This document shows, piece by piece, positions 1 to 5,240 of a stretch of DNA of 5,240 nt. This DNA is from Flavobacteriales bacterium UBA5869 (GTDB taxonomy: Bacteria > Bacteroidota > Bacteroidia > Flavobacteriales_D > Crocinitomicaceae): the NCBI GenBank assembly GCA_002432565.1, contig DJFP01000178.1, positions 16,275 through 21,514 on the forward strand, read 5' to 3'. Numbering within the stretch: position 1 is the stretch's first letter; each line of letters begins with the position of its first letter. The position numbers and the translations under genes were made by a program. The notes under the pieces are model-generated. The model was not told the origin of the DNA and searched no databases. It worked only from the letters and a program-made list of their open reading frames with translations.

Positions 1-420
1 GAGAAATATAAAAGCCTTTACAAGATGTTTATCCGCTGGGAGCGAAGCAACATCCGCGAGAATATTGCTATGAGTAAGTTTGCTTTCGGAAAGTTCCGTG
101 AAGAATCAAGAATCGGTCCGCGTATCCTTTTATTGGACCAATGGTTGAAGGTTTTTGTGGCTTACCCGGGAATGCTGCTGATGTTCTTCCTGATCTGCAC
201 ACATCCGGTCTTGTTCCTGAGTTCCGCATTTTTAAGTTTATTTATCTTCTCGAGCATCCAGGTATTCTTTTATACAAAGAGACACAATCTGCCCGAATCA
301 CTATGGGCATATCCATATAGCATTTTTTACACGTTCACCTTGTTTTGGATCACACCGTACGCTATTGCAACTGCAAGCAGGAAAGGATGGCTGACACGTG
401 ATCTGCCGGCGGACAGGTAA
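1..420 (+). CDS. Glycosyltransferase family 2, C-terminal end (5' truncated)
   Basis: The reading frame is open from base 1, so only the last 139 residues are visible and the ATG at 25 is internal. The fragment starts with a basic segment containing IRWERSNIRE (about residues 11-20). This resembles the (Q/R)xxRW region that closes the catalytic domain of processive GT2 enzymes such as hyaluronan or NodC-type synthases, with Met where Gln is usual. Three hydrophobic stretches follow, at about residues 49-67, 71-92 and 101-123, forming the C-terminal membrane bundle, and then a short polar tail. The family moves sugar from a nucleotide sugar on the cytoplasmic face into a polysaccharide or lipid-linked acceptor; the substrate cannot be told from this fragment. 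A strong terminator directly follows, so this is the last gene of its transcript. The GT2 assignment rests on the RW-RS motif plus the membrane layout, because the DxD and nucleotide-binding motifs lie outside the window. Confidence 0.78.
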   Translation, partial: EKYKSLYKMFIRWERSNIRENIAMSKFAFGKFREESRIGPRILLLDQWLKVFVAYPGMLLMFFLICTHPVLFLSSAFLSLFIFSSIQVFFYTKRHNLPESLWAYPYSIFYTFTLFWITPYAIATASRKGWLTRDLPADR

Positions 421-465
421 AGAAATTAAAGATCATAAGTAGTGTATAATGGTTAGGTTTAGGTG

Positions 466-511
466 AAAAATCCCCGTTCGTTCATTTCGGTGAACGGGCG
501 GGATTTTTTTT
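466..511 (+). terminator. Intrinsic terminator after the glycosyltransferase
   Basis: An outer stem AAAAATCCC (466-474) pairs with GGGATTTTT (500-508). Inside it, after a small internal loop (CGTT against GGC), a 6-bp stem CGTTCA (479-484) pairs with TGAACG (491-496) around the loop TTTCGG. A run of eight T (504-511) completes a Rho-independent terminator on the + strand. The A-run on the left arm could make it work weakly in the other direction, but no minus-strand gene is seen nearby. It separates the glycosyltransferase transcript from the esterase gene. Confidence 0.88.
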
Positions 512-512
512 A

Positions 513-541
513 TTTGGCAGGTTTTGAGCACATTATTTTTC
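513..541 (+). promoter_or_regulatory. Candidate promoter of the secreted esterase
   Basis: TTTG at 513-516 could serve as the -33 element and TATTTTTC at 534-541 as the -7 element. The latter matches the Bacteroidota consensus TAnnTTTG except for the last base. The spacing from TTG to the -7 box is 17 nt, at the short end of the accepted range. Transcription would start near 548, giving a leader of under 30 nt before the ATG at 575. A promoter is expected here because a terminator lies just upstream, but the exact boxes are uncertain. Confidence 0.3.
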
Positions 542-574
542 AAAAAGCTGACAAAAAAACGCTATATTTCTTCT

Positions 575-1720
575 ATGAAACGGTTACTTCTAATCGCATG
601 TGCACTGATCAAACTACTGTCTGCTGAAGCTCAGACTACGATCTCAGGTTCTTTTGTTCACGGGGGGATTACGCGGACTTATTCATTTTACGTTCCGGCT
701 TCGTACACTCCCGGAACTCCGGTTCCGTTGGTAATCGGTTTGCACGGATTGAGTTCGAGTGGAGCCGAGTTTGCTCAAAACAGGGATTTCCGGCCGATAG
801 CAGATACAGCAAACTTCATCATGGTGCATCCGGACGGGTCAACCATGTTGGGGGTGAAATTCTGGAATTATGGAAGTGTGCTCGGGTCAACGGTTGACGA
901 CGTAGGTTTCCTGGAAGCACTCATCGACACCATTTCAGCGGATTACAACATCAACCCGCAGCGGATTTATTGTACAGGAATGTCAAACGGCAGTTTCATG
1001 GCCTATTATCTGGCATGTCAAAGCAGTCGTTTTGCAGCAATCGGAACGGTAACCGGGTCGATGTCCGTAGATATGTACGATGAATGTGTGCCAACGCACC
1101 CGATTCCGGTTTTACATATTCATGGAACAGAAGACGATACGAATCCCTACGAAGGAACTTCAACTATGAAAGGAATTGATGATACGAATTTGTTTTGGGC
1201 CGACCTGAACAACTGCAATCCAACCCCAACCGTAATTGCAATCCCGGATATCAATACTTCAGATAATGCTTCAGCGGTCAGGTATCTCTACACAGGCGGA
1301 ACAAATGGGAATACCGTTGAATTGTTCAAAGTTACAGGTGGTGGGCATTCCTGGCCAGGTTGGCCAGTAGCGGGCTCTTCGGAACCTACTTGTATGGATT
1401 TTGATGCCTGCAAAGAGATCTGGCGCTTTTTCAGTCAATTCGAATCAACGACTTCGGTAAGTGAAAATGAACCGTTAGAAATTTATATTTCGCCCAATCC
1501 GGCATCGGAAGATATTTCAATGGATGCACCTCCTGGATACATCATTACGGAAGTTACCGTTCGGGATGCAAACGGGCGTTTGGTAGAACGCAAAAAGGGA
1601 GAGGAAATTGATTCCCTGGATGTCTATCACCTGAGAGCAGGAAGCTATATTCTCGAAATCTCCGGTAAAGGATTTTCTGTTTCCAAAAAGCTGATAATCT
1701 CCTCTCCGGCAACTGATTAG
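575..1720 (+). CDS. Secreted alpha/beta-hydrolase (feruloyl esterase / PHB depolymerase-like) with T9SS sorting domain
   Basis: A 381-residue exported esterase. Residues 1-20 form a signal peptide (MKR, hydrophobic core, SAEAQ end). I start at this ATG because the in-frame TTG at 524 would put 17 polar and basic residues ahead of the signal. The hydrolase domain covers about residues 22-292. The oxyanion region is LHGLSSSG near 56-63, the nucleophile is Ser137 in GMSNG, the likely acid is Asp187 in HGTEDD, and the base is His258 in GGGHSWPG. This layout is typical of the LpqC / carbohydrate-esterase 1 group, which cleaves feruloyl or acetyl esters of plant polysaccharides or short polyhydroxyalkanoates; the true substrate is not determinable. 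Six cysteines (133, 148, 171, 214, 273, 279) may form disulfides outside the cytoplasm. From about 304, PNPASED through LRAGSYILEI to KKLII is a type A T9SS C-terminal domain, implying outer-membrane passage and release or surface attachment. It appears to be a single-gene unit. Confidence 0.9.
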   Translation: MKRLLLIACALIKLLSAEAQTTISGSFVHGGITRTYSFYVPASYTPGTPVPLVIGLHGLSSSGAEFAQNRDFRPIADTANFIMVHPDGSTMLGVKFWNYGSVLGSTVDDVGFLEALIDTISADYNINPQRIYCTGMSNGSFMAYYLACQSSRFAAIGTVTGSMSVDMYDECVPTHPIPVLHIHGTEDDTNPYEGTSTMKGIDDTNLFWADLNNCNPTPTVIAIPDINTSDNASAVRYLYTGGTNGNTVELFKVTGGGHSWPGWPVAGSSEPTCMDFDACKEIWRFFSQFESTTSVSENEPLEIYISPNPASEDISMDAPPGYIITEVTVRDANGRLVERKKGEEIDSLDVYHLRAGSYILEISGKGFSVSKKLIISSPATD

Positions 1721-1815
1721 TCAGGACTGATTTTGTTGTTATTTGTTGCAGGTATTTCGTTTTTTTTATACTTTAAACCTGCGATTGGAAGCGTTATTAA
1801 TTAAACACTCATTCA

Positions 1816-2841
1816 TTGAAAAGATCACTACTAAACTTAAGTATTCTTGACAGTCTGCTGGAAGGATTCCAGGTGATAGACTATCACTGGAAATACCTCT
1901 ACGTAAATACAACTGTTGCGAGCCAGGGCCAAAGTTCCGTTGATAGGTTGTTGGGTAAAACCATGATGGAATGTTATCCCGGGATCGAAAACACCTTTAT
2001 GTTCAGCCAGCTGCAGAAATGCATGGAGGAACGAGTGACACTTCAGTTTGAAAATGAATTTATTTATAATGACGGTACTAAAAGCTGGTTTGAGCTTCGT
2101 ATCGAACCCATACCGGAAGGCATTTTCGTACTTTCAACAAACATCACGAATCGTAAGAAGGCCGAAGAGGAACTGATCCAACTGAAAAACGACCTGGAAA
2201 ATAAGGTAAAGAAACGTACCGCTGAATTGGAAAAACTCAATAACGAAAAAGATGTTATTCTGAAAGAAATGCATCACCGGGTGAAAAATAACCTGCAGAT
2301 TATTTCCAGTTTAATCCGTCTCCAAATGGAAGAAGGAGATAATAATTTCAACGGTGTACTCGATAAAACCCAATCTCGCATAGAAACAATTGCCAGCATT
2401 CACGAATCACTTTACAAGCACAAGGACCTGGCGTTGATCAATGTGGCCAGTTATTGGAAAAAGCTATTCAAAGACTGCCTGAACCCATTGGTCAGTGAAC
2501 CGGATAATTTTAAATTGAACCTGGATATCGACTACCTGGAACTTCCGGTAGATAAAATGATTCCGCTTGGTCTGCTGATCAACGAATGGATAACCAATTC
2601 CATTCTTCATGGTTTTAGAGGAAGGAACCACGGGGAGATTTACCTGGGACTCCGCTTGAAAGACGGTAAATACCTTCTGACCTATAAAGACGACGGTGCA
2701 GGATTTTCGGAGCAAAAAGAAGATGACGGCGAACATCACTTCGGACATTTTTTAATAGATGGATTTGCCGACCAGCTCAATGGAACAGTCCAAAGAAAAA
2801 AAAGCAGTGAAGGTGTTTCTTTTGAACTGGAGTTTGAGTAA
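1816..2841 (+). CDS. PAS-domain sensor histidine kinase, HisKA_2 family
   Basis: A 341-residue soluble kinase without signal peptide or membrane helix, so it acts in the cytoplasm. An N-terminal PAS fold (about residues 8-115, ending NITNRKKAEEEL) should sense a ligand, redox state or light. A heptad-rich coiled coil (about 112-150) leads into the HisKA_2 dimerisation domain, whose motif EMHHRVKNNLQ (151-161) carries the phospho-accepting His, most likely His154. The ATPase domain shows an N-box (NEWITNSILHGF, Asn261) and a G1 box (DDGAGF, 292-297). The glycine loop before DQLNGT is FGHFLIDG, where relatives usually have a G-L/M-G-L/M type sequence, so ATP-lid function deserves checking. The start is TTG: a stop lies in frame at 1798-1800, no ATG or GTG occurs between it and the PAS domain, and the first in-frame Met (residue 50) would cut the domain in half. 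No response regulator is encoded nearby, so it is an orphan in this window. No clear promoter was found. Confidence 0.9.
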   Translation: MKRSLLNLSILDSLLEGFQVIDYHWKYLYVNTTVASQGQSSVDRLLGKTMMECYPGIENTFMFSQLQKCMEERVTLQFENEFIYNDGTKSWFELRIEPIPEGIFVLSTNITNRKKAEEELIQLKNDLENKVKKRTAELEKLNNEKDVILKEMHHRVKNNLQIISSLIRLQMEEGDNNFNGVLDKTQSRIETIASIHESLYKHKDLALINVASYWKKLFKDCLNPLVSEPDNFKLNLDIDYLELPVDKMIPLGLLINEWITNSILHGFRGRNHGEIYLGLRLKDGKYLLTYKDDGAGFSEQKEDDGEHHFGHFLIDGFADQLNGTVQRKKSSEGVSFELEFE

Positions 2842-2905
2842 TCAGAGGTTTTGTTAAATGAACGATTGAAAAGTTGGATTGTACTCCTGCTCAACCAATT
2901 TAAAA

Positions 2906-3395
2906 ATGAAAAAATTCCTGATTATCAATTTTTTTTCTTTCAGATCCTGAATGGAATGACTCAAATACTCACTATTCCCGGTGAATATATCTATGAGGAA
3001 AAAATAGGTCTTCATTCCGATGGAGTACCCACAATGTTGGGTAACTTGAGTTATCTTCCCGGGGAGCCGATAGTAGATACAATTGTCCTTCACAAATTGT
3101 GTTTGAATGATACTCATGGAGCTTTTTTGGAAAGAGATTCGTCCTTCAATACGGTTTTTGTGAATCTTTTCGATTATGAATGGATAGGGAACTGGCAGTT
3201 GAATGGAGACAGCCTGATTGTTGTTTTTGATAACTTATTCATTGTTTTCCTTTTTCACTTTCGAATTTACCCGCAACAGAAGTTGAAAATCTTTCAGAGC
3301 CTCTTGTGATGATTTATTCAATCAATAAGAGCGATGATAGTATATACTTGATTCGCTCTCAGGATTACGAGTCCTGGGATTTTCAAAAGGAATAA
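2906..3395 (+). pseudogene. Small exported protein of unknown function, broken by two frameshifts
   Basis: No single frame explains this region. The ATG at 2906 follows an A-rich leader and encodes a signal-like start (MKKFLIINFF) but stops at 2948. A second frame, continuously open from a TTG at 2851 to 3309, carries the central part, including LGNLSYLPGEP and WIGNWQLNGDSLIVVFDN. A third frame, open from 3234 to a TAA at 3393-3395, carries a protein-like end (SIYLIRSQDYESWDFQKE), while the middle frame degrades into FLFHFRIYPQQKL. Adding one base in the T8 run at 2929-2936, and one in the T-runs near 3245-3255, joins all three into a 163-residue protein: signal peptide plus a beta-rich domain. 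Both repairs are one-base gains at T-runs, so homopolymer under-calling is as likely as true decay. The family is not recognised. The alternative is a 152-residue protein from the TTG at 2851, but that start lacks a sensible N-terminus. Confidence 0.6.
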
Positions 3396-3414
3396 ACAAA
3401 GAATAATCTTACTT

Positions 3415-3442
3415 GGTTCCGTCCTGGTTCCGTCCGTCCTGG
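3415..3442. repeat. Short tandem repeat GGTTCCGTCC
   Basis: GGTTCCGTCCT (3415-3425) is followed directly by GGTTCCGTCC (3426-3435), then by a further partial copy GTCCT (3436-3440) and GG. The repeat lies in the gap between the broken small gene and the ArsR promoter and is GC-rich in an otherwise very A/T-rich stretch. It is immediately followed by A/T tracts (T8 at 3451-3458, A8 at 3473-3480). No function is evident; replication slippage could have made it. Confidence 0.6.
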
Positions 3443-3481
3443 ATTTGGAATTTTTTTTATTTGAAATTTTTTAAAAAAAAG

Positions 3482-3512
3482 TTGTGTAGTTAAATGGCTT
3501 CATATATATTTG
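3482..3512 (+). promoter_or_regulatory. Bacteroidota-type promoter of the ArsR cassette
   Basis: TTG at 3482-3484 (-33 element) and TATATTTG at 3505-3512 (-7 element, a full match to TAnnTTTG) are separated by exactly 20 nt, the preferred spacing for the primary sigma factor of this phylum. A/T tracts at 3451-3480 lie just upstream and could act as an UP-like element or bent DNA. Transcription should begin around 3518-3520, leaving a leader of about 65 nt before the regulator gene at 3585. Palindromic operator candidates fill the spacer and cover the start site. Confidence 0.78.
3485..3504. promoter_or_regulatory. Operator candidate O1 (imperfect palindrome in promoter spacer)
   Basis: TGTAGTTAAATGGCTTCATA occupies precisely the 20-nt spacer between the -33 and -7 boxes. 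Its core TAGTTAAATGGCTT has the symmetry TAG-YYA-AA-TRRCTA, with one arm degraded (CTTCA instead of CTACA). It is the weaker copy of the site at 3511-3530, sharing 17 of 20 bases with it. Its place in the promoter suggests repression by the adjacent ArsR-like protein. Confidence 0.65.
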
Positions 3513-3530
3513 TAGTCAAATAGCTACATA
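3511..3530. promoter_or_regulatory. Operator candidate O2 (palindrome over transcription start)
   Basis: TGTAGTCAAATAGCTACATA has perfect 5-bp arms TGTAG and CTACA around an 8-nt centre, and purine/pyrimidine symmetry continues inward (TAGTCA against TAGCTA). It begins inside the -7 box and spans the expected transcription start, the classic place for an autorepressor. It lies 26 bp (about 2.5 helical turns) from O1. The neighbouring winged-helix regulator is the obvious binder; the match is inferred from position and symmetry. Confidence 0.7.
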
Positions 3531-3584
3531 ATGAAACGGAGCTTTATGGAGTTCCATGCGACAAATAATAAATAAAACAATCGA

Positions 3585-3905
3585 ATGAATTTAAGAAGGG
3601 ATGTATTCCAGGCAATAGCCGATCCGACGAGAAGAGCCATTTTACTGCTTTTGGCTTCCCAATCGATGACTGCAGGAGCAATTGCTTCTAATTTTGATAC
3701 TGCACGACCAACCGTATCAAAGCATTTACAAATCCTGACCGAATGCGAATTGCTTCATCAAACACAAAACGGCCGGGAAGTCTATTATCACATCAATGCA
3801 AAGAGTATGAAAGAAGTAGCTGACTTTATAGAGCCGTTCCGCCAAATGTGGGATGAACGATTCAACAAACTCGAAGAAATCATGAAAAATTATCCGAATA
3901 AATAA
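3585..3905 (+). CDS. ArsR-family winged-helix transcriptional regulator
   Basis: A 106-residue repressor-type protein. It opens with the hallmark [13 protein letters not shown] (residues 8-20). The recognition helix lies in [13 protein letters not shown] (39-51) and the beta-wing in [10 protein letters not shown] (61-70), followed by a C-terminal helix (about 76-100) for dimerisation. Its single cysteine (residue 54) and the lack of a CxC metal site separate it from metal sensors such as ArsR or SmtB. It fits the SdpR/YczG-like subgroup, often encoded next to SRPBCC proteins. The ATG is preceded by the AT-rich leader usual for Bacteroidota. It is first in the cassette and 23 nt from the next gene. 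Paired palindromes in its promoter suggest that it represses its own operon and is released by an unknown signal. Family call is firm; the inducer is unknown. Confidence 0.93.
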   Translation: MNLRRDVFQAIADPTRRAILLLLASQSMTAGAIASNFDTARPTVSKHLQILTECELLHQTQNGREVYYHINAKSMKEVADFIEPFRQMWDERFNKLEEIMKNYPNK

Positions 3906-3928
3906 TCAAGAATGATTTAAACTTTATC

Positions 3929-4393
3929 ATGGAAAGAAAAACACACATTCATGCCGAAGACGGCAAACAGGAGTTGATCATCACCCGCGAGTTTGATCTG
4001 CCTTTGGAACTATTGTTCAAAGCGTATGAAGAAGCAGACATCGTGGAACAGTGGATGGGAACAAAAGTGCTGAAACTGGAAAATAAAAAGCATGGGAGTT
4101 ACCGGTTTGAAACAACCGATCCGATGGGAAACAAACACGGTTTCAACGGAGTTATTCACGATTTTATCCCGAATGAAAGGATTATCCGGACCTTTGAAAT
4201 GGAGAATGCTCCTTTTGGTGCCCAGCTGGAGTTTTTGGAATTTGAGAAATTGTCTGACGAGAAAAGTAAGCTGACTATGCATGTGATCTATCGTTCGAGC
4301 GAGATCCGCGATCAGATACTGAAACTTCCGTTTGCACAGGGAATCAATATGGCACATAACCGCATCCAGGAAATACTAAATGATCAATTATGA
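3929..4393 (+). CDS. SRPBCC (START/AHSA1-like) domain protein
   Basis: A 154-residue soluble protein made of a single Bet v1-like helix-grip domain. The opening strand and helix ITREFDLPLELLFKAYEEAD followed by VEQWMG (about residues 18-44) are diagnostic of the AHSA1 branch. GSYRFETTDPMGNKHGFNGVIHDFIPNERIIRTFEM (57-91), given here only as the span and its ends GSYRF and RTFEM, supplies the central strands. A long C-terminal helix (about 138-152) closes the cavity. Such folds bind hydrophobic ligands or client proteins, and the actual ligand is not shown by the sequence. It follows the ArsR-like gene by 23 nt with no terminator, so it is probably co-transcribed, and the pairing of these two families is common. 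One idea is that it handles the compound or stress state that the regulator responds to; this is inference. Confidence 0.92.
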   Translation: MERKTHIHAEDGKQELIITREFDLPLELLFKAYEEADIVEQWMGTKVLKLENKKHGSYRFETTDPMGNKHGFNGVIHDFIPNERIIRTFEMENAPFGAQLEFLEFEKLSDEKSKLTMHVIYRSSEIRDQILKLPFAQGINMAHNRIQEILNDQL

Positions 4394-4430
4394 ATGGCAG
4401 AATGATTAAGAGCATGACTCTTGAAAAGTC

Positions 4431-4459
4431 TTGATAATTGATAATTTCAAAATTGATAA
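4431..4459 (+). repeat. TTGATAA triplet in the leader of the DoxX-like gene
   Basis: TTGATAA occurs at 4431-4437, 4438-4444 and 4453-4459, just before the ATG at 4464. The second and third copies extend to TTGATAATTT. A reverse-complement stretch ATCAATTAT sits at 4383-4391, across the stop codon of the SRPBCC gene, and could pair with ATAATTGAT at 4434-4442. This may be simple AT-rich leader sequence or a translation-tuning element. Confidence 0.4.
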
Positions 4460-4463
4460 TTTT

Positions 4464-4844
4464 ATGAATAGAGCAACAAAAATTAGCTATTGGATCGCCA
4501 CAATCTGGCTTTCGCTGGGAATGCTTTCAACAGGCATCGTGCAGCTGCTTCAAATGGAACAGGATGTAAAACGTATGGCCGCGCTGCAATACCCGGTTTA
4601 CCTGTTAACCCTGTTGGGAATCTGGAAAATACTGGGAGTAATTGCTGTTTTGATCCCGAAATTCCCGATCTTGAAGGAATGGGCCTACGCCGGATTTTTC
4701 TTCGCCATGTCGGGAGCTGCTTTTTCGCACATTGCATCCGGCAGTCCGCTGAGTGAAATTTTTCCTTCCATCTTGCTTTTAGTACTAACTGTTGTATCTT
4801 GGTATTTCAGACCGGCTGAACGAAGAATAACACAAACAAATTGA
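4464..4844 (+). CDS. DoxX-like family membrane protein
   Basis: A 126-residue inner-membrane protein with four predicted helices (about residues 8-29, 43-64, 72-92 and 97-115), the size and spacing of the DoxX-like family. Motifs typical of the family are LSLGMLSTGIVQLL in helix 1 and GIWKILGVIAVLIPKFP around helix 2, with LKEWAYAGFFF entering helix 3. I start at this ATG rather than the in-frame TTG at 4431, whose 11 extra residues are only translated leader repeats. The biochemical role of DoxX-like proteins is poorly defined; relatives have been tied to redox or quinone-linked and oxidative-stress functions. It lies 70 nt after the SRPBCC gene without a terminator and ends 4 nt before the next gene, so it belongs to the cassette. 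Confidence 0.9.
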   Translation: MNRATKISYWIATIWLSLGMLSTGIVQLLQMEQDVKRMAALQYPVYLLTLLGIWKILGVIAVLIPKFPILKEWAYAGFFFAMSGAAFSHIASGSPLSEIFPSILLLVLTVVSWYFRPAERRITQTN

Positions 4845-4848
4845 GCAC

Positions 4849-5240
4849 ATGAACCCGAAAGTGGATTGGTTTTTCGAGAAAGAAGAAAAGTGGAAAAGTG
4901 AGGTGAAGGAATTGCGGAAAATTGTCCTGGAATGCCATCTGACAGAAGATCTGAAATGGGGCTGTCCTTGTTATACCTACGAAAAAAAGAATATTGTGTT
5001 GATCCATGTATTCAAAGAATACTGTGCATTCCTGTTCTTTAAAGGTGCGCTGATGAAGGACCCGAAAAAGATTCTTATTCAGCAGACGGAAAATGTACAG
5101 TCGGCAAGACAAGTGCGTTTTACCAGCTTAAAAGAAATAAAATCACTGGAAGCCGATTTGAAAGCATACATTTTCCAGGCGGTAGAGGTGGAGGAATCCG
5201 GGAAGAAAGTGGAGCTGAAAAAGACCAAAGAGTACCCGGT
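4849..5240 (+). CDS. YdeI / DUF1801 family protein (3' truncated)
   Basis: The frame opens at an ATG 4 nt after the DoxX-like stop (TGAGCACATG), close enough for translational coupling, and stays open to the window edge, giving 130 complete codons. The visible part is a DUF1801-type domain: VDWFFEKEEKW near the start, then LKWGCPCYTY (residues 35-44), IVLIHVFKEYCAFLFFKGAL (49-68) and the RFTSLKEIKSLE region (90-101). In the YdeI family a C-terminal bacteriocin-protection (OmdA-like) domain follows, and the sequence after residue 112 seems to enter the linker; that domain would lie outside the window. It is soluble and has no signal peptide. Molecular function is not established; YdeI homologues have been linked to peptide or stress resistance. 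As fourth gene of the cassette it is probably controlled by the ArsR-like regulator. Confidence 0.88.
   Translation, partial: MNPKVDWFFEKEEKWKSEVKELRKIVLECHLTEDLKWGCPCYTYEKKNIVLIHVFKEYCAFLFFKGALMKDPKKILIQQTENVQSARQVRFTSLKEIKSLEADLKAYIFQAVEVEESGKKVELKKTKEYP

Noticed and set aside
524..574. TTG at 524 as the start of the esterase gene.
   Set aside because: It would add 17 residues ahead of a complete signal peptide beginning at the ATG at 575, and it overlaps the likely promoter.
1746..1782. Possible promoter (TTG 1746-1748, TACTTTAA 1769-1776) and inverted repeat GCAGGT (1748-1753) / ACCTGC (1777-1782) before the kinase gene.
   Set aside because: The -7 box lacks the TTTG end, and the 6-bp stem has a 23-nt loop with no T-run after it. 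Neither a promoter nor a terminator can be called with confidence.
2464..2748. Minus-strand open frame inside the kinase gene.
   Set aside because: It lies fully antisense to the conserved HisKA_2 and ATPase motifs and shows no recognisable protein features.
3360..3376. Hairpin CAGGA...TCCTG near the end of the broken small gene, considered as a terminator.
   Set aside because: Only five pairs, located inside the inferred coding end and not followed by a T-run.
4010..4357. Minus-strand open frame opposite the SRPBCC gene.
   Set aside because: It mirrors a well-recognised domain on the + strand and has no start context or family features.
4807..5112. Minus-strand open frame opposite the DoxX-like end and the YdeI/DUF1801 gene.
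   Set aside because: The + strand encodes clear DUF1801 motifs here, so the minus frame is a shadow.

Overview
The window looks like a chromosomal segment of a Bacteroidota bacterium, probably of the Flavobacteriales. Four things point there: a secreted esterase ending in a type IX secretion (T9SS) sorting domain, AT-rich translation leaders without Shine-Dalgarno sequences, a close match to the Bacteroidota promoter consensus (TTG, about 20 nt, TAnnTTTG), and moderate GC content with A/T-rich gaps. The genus cannot be fixed from the sequence. Every gene I can support is on the + strand.

Left part (1-1720): the C-terminal end of a membrane-embedded family 2 glycosyltransferase enters from the left edge and is closed by a strong intrinsic terminator (466-511). 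Next is a single-gene unit for a secreted alpha/beta-hydrolase of the feruloyl esterase / PHB-depolymerase type. It has a signal peptide, a Ser-Asp-His triad and a T9SS C-terminal domain.

Middle (1816-3395): a soluble PAS-coiled coil-HisKA_2 sensor histidine kinase begins at a TTG codon, with no response regulator in view. After it comes a small, probably exported, unknown protein whose reading frame is broken twice at or near T-runs. Either it is a young pseudogene or the sequence carries homopolymer under-calls.

Right part (3396-5240): a short tandem repeat and long A/T tracts lead into a regulated promoter. Two 20-bp imperfect palindromes, 26 bp apart and 17/20 identical, sit one exactly in the spacer between the -33 and -7 boxes and the other over the end of the -7 box and the likely transcription start. 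They are probable operators for the ArsR-type repressor encoded just downstream. The repressor heads a co-directional cluster: ArsR-like regulator, SRPBCC (AHSA1-like) protein, DoxX-like four-helix membrane protein and a YdeI/DUF1801 protein that runs off the right edge. This resembles an autoregulated small-molecule or stress cassette; the ligand and physiological role are not evident from the sequence.

The most interesting observations are the twin-operator promoter with its cassette and the doubly frameshifted small gene. I see no tRNA, rRNA, CRISPR array, insertion sequence or phage gene. No gene-free stretch reaches 300 bases.
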